Of a stretch of 64,000 bases of DNA, positions 21,001-25,187 are shown piece by piece. The DNA is taken from the NCBI RefSeq assembly GCF_026339735.1, contig NZ_JAPEQG010000001.1, positions 8,183,001 to 8,247,000 on the forward strand, written 5' to 3'. A program made the translations under genes and the position numbers. Position 1 is the first letter of the stretch; each line of letters starts with the position of its first letter. Below the pieces are notes generated by a model, which did no database searches, was not told the origin of the DNA, and saw only the letters and a program-made list of their open reading frames with translations. The DNA is from Streptomyces sp. NBC_01669 (GTDB taxonomy: Bacteria > Actinomycetota > Actinomycetes > Streptomycetales > Streptomycetaceae).

Positions 21001-22321
21001 GCAGCACCCCGAACCGGCCGGCGGACCGGCCGAGCTGAACCAGCCCACCCCCGAGGCCCTGACCGACCTGCCCACAGGCATCCAGGAACAGGTGGACCCC
21101 CAGGTGGGAACCCGGCACCTGCTCCAGGACGTGGACGGCGTCACCCAGCCCGTCGACGGCCTGCTGTCGGCCCTGAGCGATGGGGCCAGGCAGGGCCGCC
21201 CGTCCGGGCAGTTCTCGGAGAGGGCTCTCGGTAAGCGTCGGGCCACGGGCGAGGCCGGTATCGAAGGGTTCGGCGTTGACGTAGAGCGGGAAGCGGCCGA
21301 CGAGGAGGTGGAGTTCGAGGAGGCGGACAAGCTGAGCACGCTGGCCATAGCGGCCCTGGCCCGGTTGCGCCGCGAGCTTCCCGATTCCTGGCAGGAGCAG
21401 TTGCGCGACGCCTCCGAACTCCTCGACCTGCCCCAGGCGGCGACGGGGGACGACCGGGTCGCGCAGCTCGAGGCGACGGTGCTGACCGCCGCGGCCTCGT
21501 ACGACACTCCGCGTGAGACGGAGGCTCTCCTCGACCACTACCGCTCCCGGCAGCCCGACAAGGGCGAGCCGCCCGCCCGGAGAACCGTCCTCCTCTCGGC
21601 CTTGCACGACGCGCTCCGCGCTCTGCCCGTGGACCAGAGCCCCCGCGGGGGCGGCTCGCTGCAGGGCACCGGCCCGGCGGACGACGGCATCGACACCCCG
21701 GGCGGCTGGCAGACCGGCCCGGACAACGACACTGAATCGGACACAGGACAGCAGCCGGGAACAACCGGCGCGCAGCGCCCCGAACCGGTCGGCGAGCCGA
21801 CCGAGCTGAACCTGCCCACCGCCGAGGCCCTGACCGACCTGCGCACAGGCATCCAGGAACAGCCGCGTCCCCAAGTGGACACCCGACACATGCTCCAGGA
21901 CGCGGACGGCGCAACCCAGACCGTGCCGGCGCCCTGGGCGGCGGACCGGGTGCGCTTCCTCCTCGTCGAGGCCGACGGTGGCAACCTGATGCTGTTCGGC
22001 CCGGAGGGGATCGCGGAGCCGTACGCCCCTGACGAGGCGGCGACCCGCATCGCGGAGATCCTCGCCGCCGCCGGATCCGGAGCGGTCCCGGGGGCTTTCG
22101 TCCTGGTCGGGGTGGGCGACGCGGTCGCTCGGCAGTACCTCGCCGATCAGCTGTCGTACCGGATGGGCACAGCGGTGTGGGTCGCCGACACACCGTCACA
22201 CCTGGAGACCGGCCTCGACGGGATCTCCCGCGTCCGCACCGAAGGGGACGGCGAGTGGACCAGCGTCGACCCCCCGCGGCACGGGACGGACGCCCCGGGA
22301 CCGCACGTTACGGTCGATTAG
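2..22321 (+). CDS. Giant cysteine-free repeat protein with zincin motif (5' end outside window)
   Basis: The frame is open from base 2 and the first possible start, GTG 59, is internal to coding-like sequence, so the gene begins upstream. It ends with TAG at 22319-22321. More than 7,400 residues are visible and I found no cysteine. Order: an N-terminal segment; a zinc-protease motif HELLHYLGESD (1178-1210), which fits HExxHxxGxxD of metzincins and snapalysin; a region weakly like an OmpA C-terminal domain (about 1425-1820); Pro/Glu-rich linkers; three repeats of about 2,000 residues (2530-21208) rich in Gly/Ser/Thr beta-like sequence; a collapsed fourth repeat; and a unique C-terminal domain (about 21925-22318). 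No membrane segment is visible. Very large repetitive Streptomyces proteins are known, some annotated as 'lonely Cys domain' proteins; a link is my inference. Function is unknown; a surface, secreted or polymorphic-toxin-like role is possible. Confidence 0.9.
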   Translation, partial: LTFAHYAAREPLTGDLDQDVDGYLGSIDVALADDNRALVRDAVRPAWRRGDDERRAAVEERVERVRARFTALDPVTPATWEYTGRVRYANRMHEGLLSGHEGLLSRLASGAKNPEEGSAYLNGALHAHLGSGWGGISYTYVANPEDGTVDLLVYARATRRARSGNGYVWENSGARPKDGPLPIEYAEEAPELIRSRELVERLRTRAGIDTLVDAFRARQGRAGLRTSPAPHSERVSRGPWTPEPGPSAVRRDAAWAARRDDAPVVHLSTERFDPSRTMAEGHTTLIRSQIRRIQVTPEAWVRDVTLELPVIGLRTADREVFEQRLQGILDQALNDRGHRFKDSGDRLYVRVELKRGATHEEAITVTSTPKGELLPDADQLHLDLGETDEILLHELLHYLGESDRYASENAVFRSSADSTAVKEHGVMADPEGGLVVTEDSLAAIEAAHATGPVLRDHPLPSPAGTPTPGPDETHSVLFAEGVRVGGPQTDALRPLARRLATYAHEHRAMPGAVPDIRIVGYGDGQSLALSSAAARQKGHRRAEAAGTVLLRLVSEELDTLGAEQGLADRFRFTTTGSATSHRASALLEPELRTSGRSAVITVDYPATPESVTAEPQPQPQQEPESRGEAQSPGEPESGAVPEPGSVADTPVVQEDPEHTLEAADPSPQGLFRALETRDALEPGMRDADGRPDLAALSRWVAAAMTEADLPPGLVDLSGPAIALSQLDGAGITLTPKQRTQAVLTGKLGPASLEGIQRTRYAVATASEWPEPVSRAAFNTVSRIQGIPLADLNRGSSLPEPAPEPEPTPAPEPGPTPRPTLLPAGTVPADADTDSLGAVARPPSEKSLGKRRSTDEAGSEGSGVDVERDAAGEEAEFEGAEELSPLAVAALARLRRESPASWQEQLGKASRLLALSLAVTAEGRVAQREATVLTAAALYDTPRETAALLDHHGSRQPDKGEPPARGTVLLTALHEVLHDLPVGESPRKGGSLQGTGSAEDGVDTPGASGSGSQPLPVAVPVQVSEMSTVDWIRDRDALDEGLLFAPPEALTAPSLRQSAGAGTFDLPDGRLHGEIREAIVQAVPEGVREGVRRALDDRFSVESFISELPQAIGDRLVLGLHVDGRYFEAAVRVRVGDWRQITDPHGRRLSGTEGLLPPSVSAKREPRTRQLLESGESVGSSRARAHGIALPAAMLLNHTLDAIPHLSSVAAVFSSVLAGYSAASTSTVSSGATTARYTKGTYRAVDFLYDVLYDVTVQGASGSMVPRQNQAVLEGALVGRHDRRLLRSRPRPSQGVTHATSGWWQAPVPATPSSGDAGTALLRNALENLGQHRARTARDTTAYQEWWPVEQGGPDLAATQVAPNQRDIPLRVPRTSVVESFDHTEELRRAVFSVLPESMSRVGTPEKTAVDTFTAVHSIAGALHRAMAGGYLSVPFNTGGGATEFIELSTAFHDAELVTEEDGTPRVDWMIHIDTEDVNVDNVAHRHSGSDALSISAAALFGTGTGQFGSTVSVPALGGSRSVGVSDPGQQAGSVTLHKIKLEEPSVVLAGRTRTTVRGRGQAETVEGTARLRILLQDAMRLGLIDPRHAPRAVVDGPHAGNVELHARTSPGRRLRFAPVLDGWLPQLSRVDSVDQDDARRLMERVVREVRAVAPDMLPPDEDGVKAHEYTNLMTIANLVRPEPLAARLHDIVNGGISVVLSRPGLTGPQEVVLTLSGTLDPGRFTHRGMWDGNSETYYGGFYELQGDRSTASSLEGGFDVPLNYSSTPDQFTFRGAGGRIGPRVGTGWVATTGGGFSVGGASGGGSRFMAGFEGTVGVHVTVTPSGRRPAPAPAQLPVAVTDGGNVIELTPVRHVTSTAAQETALTAVEEGRAGRDIAAPVMLNLRLMVADDLLEELGPDGEWHDSVGMRSHLDPDTRMASRELDPDQQELVYVPGENERPPLHTLFMADTSRMHTAVDGLLGELGVDLEPSERVGLHTALNAMGSRVEDFIGGSRPFWTRTVGRDTFGMPVRLELQLRAVVREMTTRGVSQTSYQYDHTLTTASVSDSATRDLISVSGSIGVNASFTSDPRPQDYGGTAEERNAATDNSHTPTAGYRYGTGAPRTLTVSAEGQSDRVDIVLGAQEHIYARMEYRLVATLSSRSPVPLGADPATARNYGQRTARRTIEDAHALLVMPAGLAERMRAQGHGRVSAETAEPGPSRLSPGLPALSVTGADNRFPTTHPADGLGHAVLHDIPDLTPVVERTRGTLFRQLDADHAELVLTRLRAALATRQGTKAAMEPMASGVFRIVVPYRGAVSTALAVVTARVDLSNPIHTGDTDSLHVIEGKNVRRDDVSYSASSSWSHSGNAGWNYGHALHDPTQPVVDGGGGVGFGAAYGQGRSLGSSLGQTRSSGLLHVERPALVAYDVRVTLSLDHYWGATASTGVIGPVVSLVGKHTRHQLAAEDLPRALTLAHSQQLMQPEPPTGPGRPAPQTTLAHRAGPRTGLRPGPEDLTESFIGTIGGLRELLAQAENLLEHNVSPALGSNSWHGARAHLESRLAAVFSMAFMHQRAVHLLGGSTLRVPLTVPGMFTNDRLTLVLSLDHDDLSRMSTHGEGAGTLTGTIVKDFRRSHRSVGGAVDAALRLTGSASLRSGMATEGPDVLRPGITAEVGRSRGTGQSGGGLSSMLESGDKSMGTLGEELADPDQRKYTHLSVGRARWNIGLERSDGTGAGIQVTVEQDALTFFAPEERAQQLLALHPTAITEPRVGAQPPSRGLRGLMPGAWQTGPDNDTESDTGQQPGTTSTQRPEPTGEPTQLNLPTTEALTDLRTDIHEQVGPQVGTRHLIQDTDGATQTQTVDGLLSAVTDGAGRDGLSGQFSERSLGKRRATGEAGIENSGVDEGPDAVDEDGEFGAAEELSPLAVAALARVRRESPASWQEQLGEASRLLALPLAVTADEQVAQREAAVLTAAALHDTPSETVALVDHHGSRDPDKGEPPARGTVLLTALHEALHDLPVGQSPRKGGSRPATGPDEDGVDTPGASGSGLRSPEQSAPADVALPPSPAVGALMSGESDDLATGLGPVPRPERTPVHQDPAPASPSEPLPASLPASLSESFPVTVPVPVPDMTPTDWVRAQDARDEGLLFAPPEALTAPSLRQSAGAGTFDLPDRRLHTAIRDAIVEAVPEATRDGVRRALDDRFSVESFISELPQAIGDRLVLGLYVDGRHIESTVRVRVGDWRQITDPHGRRLPGTEGLLPLSVSTKREPRTRQLLESGESVGSSRTRAHGVALPAAMLLNHTLDSIPHLSSAAAVFSSVLAGYNAASTSTVSSGATTARYTKGTYRAVDFLYDVLYDVTVQGAGGPTAPRQRQAVLEGALVGRHDRQLLRSRPKPAAEVTHATSEWWHAPDPATHEADPQEAPALYAPAAPDRRDIGTGLLRSALATLGEHREDREHTAPDAMAYQEWWPLGRPEEEADDTDPAVTEGAPNQRDIPLRVPRTSVVESFDHTEELRRAVFSVLPESMSRVGTPEKTAVDAFTAVHSIAGALHRAMAGGYLSVPFSTGGGPTESVELSTDFHDVELVTEEDGTTQVDWMIHIDTEDVNVDNVAHRHSGSDALSISAAALFGTGTGQFGSTVSVPALGGSRSVGVSDPGQQAGSVTLHKIKLEEPTVVLAGRTRTTVRGRGRAATVEGTARVRILLQDAIRLGLVDGRSAPRAIVDGPHAGNADLHARTSPGRRLRFAPVLGRWLPQLSRVDYVDHDDARRLMDRVVRAVRAAAPEMLPPDLDGGNPPADPVRGMKAHEHTNLMTIANLVRPEPLAARLHDILNGGISVVLSRPGVTGPQEVVLALSGSLDPDTFAHRGMWDGNSETYYGGFYELQGDRSTASSLEGGFDVPLNYSSTPDQFTFRGAGGRIGPRVGTGWVATTGGGFSVGGASGGGSRFMAGFEGAVDVHVTVTRSRPPVPAMPQPPVAVTDGGNVIELTTTRSTTGAPARGTDLGAVEEGRAGQDTAAPVALKLRLMVADDLLEELGPDGEWHDSVGMRSHLDPDTRMASRELDPDRQELVYVPGENERPPLHTLFMADTSRMHTAVEGLLTELGVDLEPSERVGLHTALNAMGSRVEDFIGGSRPFWTRTVGRDSFGMPVRLELQLRAVVREMTTRGVSQTSYQYDHTLTTASVSDSATRDLISVSGSIGVNASFTSDPRPQDYGGTAEERNAATDNSHTPTAGYRYGTGAPRTLTVSAEGQSDRVDIVLGAQEHIYARMEYRLVATLSSRSPVPLGADPATARNYGQRTARRTIEDAHALLVMPAGLAERMRAQGHGRVSAETAEPGPSRLSPVPSVTSVGPFPTTHPADGLGHAVLHDIPDLRPVVEGARDTLFRQLDADHAELVLTRLRAALGTRQGTKAAMEPMASGVFRIVVPYRGAVSTALAVVTARVDLSRPVHTGDADTFHVIEGKNVRREDVSYSASSSWSHSGNAGWNYGHTLHDPAQPVVDGGGGGGFGAAYGQGRSLGSSLGQTRSSGMLHVDTPALVAYDVRVTISLDHYWGATASTGVVGPVLSLVGKHTRHQLVDTTLPGALTLAHSQQLMQPEPPAGTGRPAPRTTPAHRAGPRTGLRPDPEDLTESFIGTIGGLRELLTQAENLLEHNVSPALGSNTWHGARAHLGSRLAVVFSMAFMHQRAVHLLGGGTLRVPLTVPGMFTNRGLTLVLSLDHDDLSVTSMHGTGDGTITGTIVKDFRRSHRSVGGAVDAALRLTGSASLRSGLATEGPDVLRPGIGVDVGRGRGTGQSGGGLSSMLESGDKSMGTLGEDLADPDQRRYAHLSVGRARWNIGLERSGGTGAGVQVTVEQGALTFFAPFERAQRLLNLAPTAIREPLVGAEPPARGLQRLMPGAWQPGPDSDTDSDSDTESDTGQAQRTADAPASEPVAAPTEPNLSTDEERNDRDRWLAAAPDPARMRDEAFQAYWNHLPTDTAGFVRAAAAARSLLAEQGRVTDPLTSTPFSALPADGRVARRLAAVFHGDSGLYRDPARRDEALARALELLDAPAPVRPVTESFVEPEAVPDAVSTTGSDRDTLVEEVEFEGAEELSRLAARALARLRRELPDSWQEQLGKASRLLALPWAVTADERVAQREAAVLTAAALYDTPRETVALLGHHGSRNLDKGEPPARGTVLLTALHDALRDLAVGESPRKGGSLQGTGLAGDGVDTPGASGSGSQPLPVAVPVQVSEMSTVDWIRDRDAVDEGLLFAPPEALTAPSLRQSAGAGTFDLPDGRLHGEIREAIVQAVPEGVREGVRRALDDRFSVESFISELPQAIGDRLVLGLHVDGRYFEAAVRVRVGDWRQVTDPHGRRLPGTEGYLPPTVSAKREPRTRQLLESGESVGSSRTRAHGIALPAAMLLNHSFETIPHLSSVAAVFSSVLAGYSAASTSTVSSGATTARYTKGTYRAVDFLYDVLFDVTVQGVGGSVAPGQHRAVLEGALVGRHDRRLLQSRTKPPQGVTHATSGWWHAPVPPSSGEAGTALLRNAVEALRQHRARAARDTTAYQEWWPLGRPEEEADDTDPAVTEGAPNQRDIPLRVPRTSVVESFDHTEELRRAVFSVLPESMSRVGTPEKTAVDAFTAVHSIAGALHRAMAGGYLSVPFNTGGGATEFVELSTTFHNAELVTEEDGTTQVDWMIHIDTEDVNVDNVAHRHSGSDALSLSAAALWGTGTGQFGSTVSVPALGGSRSVGVSDPGQQAGSVTLHKIKLEEPTVVVAGRTRTTVRGRGRAVTVEGTARLRILSQEAVRLGLIDPRHAPRAVVDGPHAGNVELHARTSHGRRLRFAPVLGSWLPQLSRVDSVEHDDAWRLMERVVGAVRAAAPDMLPPAAQVRGVKAHEHTNFMTITNLVRPEPLAARLHDILNGGISVVLSRPGLTGPQEVVLTLSGTLDPGRFAHRGMWDGNSETYYGGFYELQGDRSTASSLEGGFDVPLNYSSTPDQFTFRGAGGRIGPRVGTGWVATTGGGFSVGGASGGGSRFMAGFEGAVDVRVTVSRSRPPAPAQPPVAVTDGGNVIELTTIRSTTGEPAQGVDLGAAEEGRVGQDILAPVALKLRLMVADDLLEELGPDGEWHDSVGMRSDLDPETRMASRELDPNQQKLVYEPGENERPPLHTLFMADTSLMHTAVEGLLTDLDVDLEPSERVGLHTALNAMGSRVEDFIGGSYPFWTRTVGRDTFGMPVRLELQLQAIVRKMTTRGVSRTSYQYDHTLTTASVSDSATRDLISVSGSIGANVSFTSDPRPQDYGGTAEERNAATDNSHTPTAGYRYGTGAPRTLSVSAEGQSDRVDIVLGDQEHIYAQMAYRLVATLSSRSPVPLGGDPATARTYGERTIDRPIEGAHALLVMPAGLAERMREQGQGRASAEPAAQAGPSRLSPVPSITGAAEPVPSVMADGPFPTTHPADGLGHAVLHDVPDFRPVVEGARDTLFRQLDADHAELVLTRLRAALATRQGTKAAMEPMASGVFRIVVPYRGAVSTALAVVTARVDLSNPVHTGDTDSLHVIEGKNVRREDVSYSASSSWSHSGNAGWNYGHALHDPTQPVVDGGGGVGFGAAYGQGRSLGSSLGQTRSSGLLHVERPALVAYDVRVTLSLDHYWGATASTGVIGPVLSLVGKHTRHQLAAEDLPRALTLAHPQQLMQPEPPTGPGRPAPQTTLAHRAGPRTGLRPGPEDLTESFIGTIGGLRELLAQAENLLKENVSPALGSNSWHGARAHLESRLAAVFSMAFMHQRAVHLLSGGTLRVPLTVPGMFTNRGLTLVLSLDHEDLSVTSTYGAGAGTITGTIVKDFRRSHRSVGGAVDAALRLTGSASLRSGMATEGPDVLRPGIGVDVGRSRGTGQSGGGLSSMLESGDKSMGTLGEELADPDQRKYTHLSVGRARWNIGLERSDGTGAGIQVTVEQDALTFFAPVERAEQLLTLDPVVITEPLVGAQPPSRGLRGLMPGAWQTGPDSDTESDSDTESDTDQEPRAASPQHPEPAGGPAELNQPTPEALTDLPTGIQEQVDPQVGTRHLLQDVDGVTQPVDGLLSALSDGARQGRPSGQFSERALGKRRATGEAGIEGFGVDVEREAADEEVEFEEADKLSTLAIAALARLRRELPDSWQEQLRDASELLDLPQAATGDDRVAQLEATVLTAAASYDTPRETEALLDHYRSRQPDKGEPPARRTVLLSALHDALRALPVDQSPRGGGSLQGTGPADDGIDTPGGWQTGPDNDTESDTGQQPGTTGAQRPEPVGEPTELNLPTAEALTDLRTGIQEQPRPQVDTRHMLQDADGATQTVPAPWAADRVRFLLVEADGGNLMLFGPEGIAEPYAPDEAATRIAEILAAAGSGAVPGAFVLVGVGDAVARQYLADQLSYRMGTAVWVADTPSHLETGLDGISRVRTEGDGEWTSVDPPRHGTDAPGPHVTVD
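2530..8589 (+). repeat. Giant-gene repeat unit 1
   Basis: First full copy of the roughly 2,000-residue repeat. It opens with a header containing SLGKRR, then EELSPLAVAALARLRRE and YDTPRET. The core follows, with landmarks AYQEWWP (about 4022), MWDGNSETYYGGFYE (5186) and FIGTIGGLRELL (about 7501), and it ends in an acidic Asp/Thr/Ser tail (about 8305-8530). The MWDGNSETYY landmark recurs at 11549 and 17789, giving periods of 6,363 and 6,240 bp. Confidence 0.9.
8590..15200 (+). repeat. Giant-gene repeat unit 2
   Basis: Second full copy. It differs from units 1 and 3 by a longer Pro/Ser linker after the header (about 9090-9330) and by an extra stretch of about 160 residues at its end (about 14770-15180) that the other units lack. 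Its N-terminal third uses more G/C-ending codons than units 1 and 3, whereas its middle is identical in nucleotide sequence to unit 1 over 587 bp, so the copy is a mosaic. Confidence 0.88.
15201..21208 (+). repeat. Giant-gene repeat unit 3
   Basis: Third full copy, starting inside the header at EEVEFEGAEEL without the SLGKRR part. Its first part (about 15590-16020) matches unit 1 (3001-3430) at nearly every base, including silent sites, while later parts diverge. It ends in the same acidic tail with repeated Asp-Thr-Glu-Ser (about 20935-20980). Confidence 0.88.
21209..21930 (+). repeat. Giant-gene repeat unit 4, collapsed (header joined to tail)
   Basis: A complete header (SERALGKRRATGEAGIEG onward, from about 21215) runs straight into the acidic tail (WQTGPDNDTESDTGQQPG, from about 21707) with nothing of the core between. 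The junction lies at CACCCCGGGCGGCTGGCAG (about 21691-21709). Here CCGGGCG of the header end (unit 1, about 3012-3018) meets CCGGGAG of the tail start (unit 1, about 8293-8299). An internal deletion of about 5.3 kb at this short homology would make this product. Confidence 0.8.
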
Positions 22322-22348
22322 GGGGCCGCCGAGCCCACCGGCGCGCAA

Positions 22349-22370
22349 CCGCCCGCACCCTTGCGGGCGG
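22349..22370 (+). terminator. Terminator hairpin after the giant gene
   Basis: A perfect 9-bp stem, CCGCCCGCA (22349-22357) with TGCGGGCGG (22362-22370) and a CCCT loop, lies 27 bases after the giant gene's stop codon. There is no T tract, which is common in Streptomyces. It separates the giant gene from ispH. Confidence 0.65.
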
Positions 22371-22468
22371 CACCGGTGCCCGTTGGTGCACAGTTCGGAC
22401 CCAGCCCGTGTCCCGGCCGGGCGCTCGGTGCTTCTCTCCGGATCAGCCGACAAGTCCTGGAGGTCGAC

Positions 22469-23443
22469 ATGGGGAACGGGTCCGCGCGGCAGTCCGGAGT
22501 GCCGGGCTGCAGATCGGTTCTGCTCGCCGCGCCCAGCGGGTTCTGCGCGGGGGTCTCCCGGGCTGTCGAGACGGTCGAGCGGGCCCTCACCCGGTACGGG
22601 GCGCCCGTCTACGTGCGCCGGCAGATCGTGCACAACCGGCAGGTCGTGGAACGGCTGCAGCACGCGGGCGCCGTTTTCGTCGCCGAGGTCGACGAGGTCC
22701 CGGCGGGGGCGGTTCTCGTCCTTTCCGCCCACGGAGTGGCCCCGGGAGTACGGGAGGCGGCGGCGGACCGGGGCCTGCGGGTCATCGACGCCACCTGCCC
22801 GCTGGTGACCAAGGTGCACCGTGAGGCCCGGCGGTACGCCGAACTCGGCTACGACATCCTGCTGATCGGGACCCCGGACCACGACGAGGTCATCGGGACC
22901 GCCGGGGTGGCCCCCGGGCGTACGCACATCGTGGACGGCCTCGAAGCCGCACGCGTGCTGGAGGTGGCGGACCCGGGGCGGCTCGTGTGGCTCGCGCAGA
23001 CCACCCTCACCGTGGATGAGACCGAACGGGTCGCGGCGGAGCTGCGCAAGCGGTTCCCGGGGCTCCAGGACCCGCCGAGCGACGACATCTGCTACGCCGC
23101 GCAGAACCGGCAGGCGGGCGCGAAGCTATTGGCCGGGGCGAGCGACGTCGTGCTGGTCGTGGGCTCCGCGAACTCCCACAACTCCTGCCGCTTGGTGGAC
23201 GTGGCGAGGGCCTGCGGCACCCCGGCCCACCTGGTCGACGACCCGGCCGCGATCGAAGACGGGTGGCTGCACGGCGCCGCCGTCGTCGGCGTCACGGCGG
23301 GGGCCTCCGCGCCCGCGGAATCCATCGGGGCGGTGATCGCGGAGCTGGCCGCCCGCGGGTACCGGGATGTGCGCACGGTGGAGGTCGCGCGCGAGGGCCA
23401 GCATTTCTCCCTGCCCCGCGAACTGGCCGCGTCCCGCCCCTGA
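22469..23443 (+). CDS. ispH: 4-hydroxy-3-methylbut-2-enyl diphosphate reductase (IspH/LytB)
   Basis: 324 residues. IspH is the last enzyme of the MEP isoprenoid pathway: a cytosolic [4Fe-4S] enzyme that reduces HMBPP to IPP and DMAPP. The three cluster cysteines are present: C26 (SGFCAGV), C110 (DATCPLVTKVH) and C208 (DDICYAAQNRQ). Substrate-binding residues H55 (VHNR), H138 and E140 (DHDEVIGT) are also present, as are the QTTL and SANSHNS motifs. ATG 22469 is chosen because GGAGG lies six bases upstream; the frame opens earlier but that sequence is not family-like. It stands alone, with no other MEP gene nearby, so it may be an extra copy beside a housekeeping one. Confidence 0.93.
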   Translation: MGNGSARQSGVPGCRSVLLAAPSGFCAGVSRAVETVERALTRYGAPVYVRRQIVHNRQVVERLQHAGAVFVAEVDEVPAGAVLVLSAHGVAPGVREAAADRGLRVIDATCPLVTKVHREARRYAELGYDILLIGTPDHDEVIGTAGVAPGRTHIVDGLEAARVLEVADPGRLVWLAQTTLTVDETERVAAELRKRFPGLQDPPSDDICYAAQNRQAGAKLLAGASDVVLVVGSANSHNSCRLVDVARACGTPAHLVDDPAAIEDGWLHGAAVVGVTAGASAPAESIGAVIAELAARGYRDVRTVEVAREGQHFSLPRELAASRP

Positions 23444-23458
23444 TCCGGCGGCCGGACA

Positions 23459-24067
23459 GTGTTCCGCCCCGCGCACCGGGGGTGGCGGGGTGGGGCTCCT
23501 GCTCGGCGGCGCGCTGACGGAGTTCGGCAGGCCCCCGGGCCACTCCCCCCGACGGCCACGGGCCTGGCCTTCCCGCCGATGGTTACGGCGATCATGATCA
23601 CCTCCACCCTTCCACCAACGTCCTGCTGTCCGCATCGGGCCCAGGCCCGTCGTCCCCCTCGGGACGGCGCCGGCGGTGGGCTGCTCGGGATGACCGTGCT
23701 GGGTCCGGACCGCGCCTACGCCGCCCGCATCCTGCCCGCGCTGGTGGTGCTCAGGCTCGGCGTCGGCCTGGTCCTCGCCCCCGGGACGAGCGGCGCCACC
23801 GCGGCCTCCGCGGGCGTCAACACTATGCAGCAGGTCGGCGGTTCCATCGGCGTGGCCCTGCTCAGCTCCGTGGCGGCCTGTGCGGCCTCCGCCGAGCTCG
23901 CCGGAGCCTCCCCGGCCGCCTGGAGCGGGGTGCGCGCCGCGCTCATCCGCCCCGACGGGCACGTGGCCTGGGCCGGCACCGACCGGGACGACGACCGGCT
24001 CGCCGCGGTCGCGAACGAGGCCGTCTCCGCGACGGCAGAGGCTATGGCGGCCACGGCCGCCCGGTAG
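23459..24067 (+). pseudogene. MFS drug-efflux transporter relic (DHA2-like)
   Basis: Only a late segment resembles an EmrB/QacA-type (14-helix) MFS exporter: a hydrophobic helix with LPALVVLRLGVGLVLAP, then AGVNTMQQVGGSIGVALLS, the usual motif of these pumps. The first ~60 codons do not look like a transporter, most helices are missing, and the C-terminal hydrophilic tail replaces the expected last helix. No good ribosome-binding site precedes it. I read it as a decayed fragment rather than a functional gene. Confidence 0.65.
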
Positions 24068-24209
24068 GGACACCGCGCCCGTGGGCAACAGCCATGCGCC
24101 GGGGCGAAAGAGATCCCGGACGCGGCGCCCGAGAGTGGACAGCGACACCGTCCCACCAGATCAGGCCGCAGTCCTTCGGGCTCCGGCGAGAGCCCGAAGG
24201 GCCACCCCC

Positions 24210-25187
24210 ATGACCTCGTCCTCCCCCTTGCACACCGTCCGCGGGCCCGTGGCGGTCGGCGACCTCGGCACCGTCCTGATGCACGAGCACGTCTTCGTCC
24301 TGAGCGAGGAATTCCGGCGGAGCATGCCGGAGACCTGGGACGAGGAGGAGCGCGTCGCCGACGCCGTGACCCGGCTGAAGGCCCTGGCCGCCACGGGCGT
24401 CACCACGATCGTGGACCCCACCGTGATCGGGCTGGGGCGGGACGTCCGTCGCGTCGCCCTGATCAACGAGCAGGTCGATCTGCACATCATCGCCGCCACC
24501 GGCATCTACACCCTGGCCGACGTACCGGACTTCTTTCGTTACCACGGGCCGGGGACGATGCTCGGGGGCCCCGAGGGCATGACCGAACTGTTCGTCCGCG
24601 AACTCACCGAGGGCATCGCCGGCACCGGCATCAGGGCTTCGTTCCTCAAATGCGCGATCGAGGACGAACTCACCCCGGGTGTGGAGCGGGTGATGCGGGC
24701 GGTGGCCCAGGCCCACCTGCGCACCGGAGCGCCGATCACCGTGCACACCAACGCGGCCGCCCGTACCGGACTGACCGCGCAGGAGGTCCTGCGCAGCGAG
24801 GGTGTGGACCTCGGCGCGGTCGTCATCGGGCACAGCGGCGACACGGCCGACCTGGACTACCTGCACCAGCTCATCGACAACGGCTCGTACGTCGGCATGG
24901 ACCGCTTCGGCCTCGACGTCCTGCTCCCCGCCGACCAGCGGGTGGCGACCGTCGTGGCCCTCGCCCAGGAGGGACTGGCCGACCGGATGGTCCTGTCGCA
25001 CGACGCCTCGTGCCACATCGACTGGTTCCCGCCGGGCGTGCGCGAGGAGATCGCCCCGGACTGGCACCACACCCACCTGCACGACCAGGTACTCCCCGCA
25101 CTGCGCTGGTCCGGCGTCACCGAGGAGGAGATCACCACCATGCTGGTCGACAACCCGCGCCGCTACTTCACCCCGCCGGGCGCCTGA
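24210..25187 (+). CDS. Phosphotriesterase-family metal hydrolase (PTE / PTE-like lactonase)
   Basis: 325 residues, the usual size of the family, whose members are binuclear-metal TIM barrels acting on phosphotriesters or lactones. The metal ligands are visible in order: H25 and H27 (MHEHVF), the bridging carboxylated lysine K147 (SFLKCAIE), H179 (TVHTN), H208 (GHSGD) and D265 (SHDAS). ATG 24210 starts right before the conserved N-terminal region and has AAGG nine bases upstream; the longer open frame is non-homologous. No signal peptide. It converges on the AraC regulator with a 25-base overlap of 3' ends. The substrate cannot be told from sequence; a lactonase role is as likely as a phosphotriesterase role. 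Confidence 0.88.
   Translation: MTSSSPLHTVRGPVAVGDLGTVLMHEHVFVLSEEFRRSMPETWDEEERVADAVTRLKALAATGVTTIVDPTVIGLGRDVRRVALINEQVDLHIIAATGIYTLADVPDFFRYHGPGTMLGGPEGMTELFVRELTEGIAGTGIRASFLKCAIEDELTPGVERVMRAVAQAHLRTGAPITVHTNAAARTGLTAQEVLRSEGVDLGAVVIGHSGDTADLDYLHQLIDNGSYVGMDRFGLDVLLPADQRVATVVALAQEGLADRMVLSHDASCHIDWFPPGVREEIAPDWHHTHLHDQVLPALRWSGVTEEEITTMLVDNPRRYFTPPGA

Noticed and set aside
23100..24148. Minus-strand frames opposite ispH and the MFS relic
   Set aside because: They are Gly/Arg-rich shadows of the plus-strand coding and show no domain.
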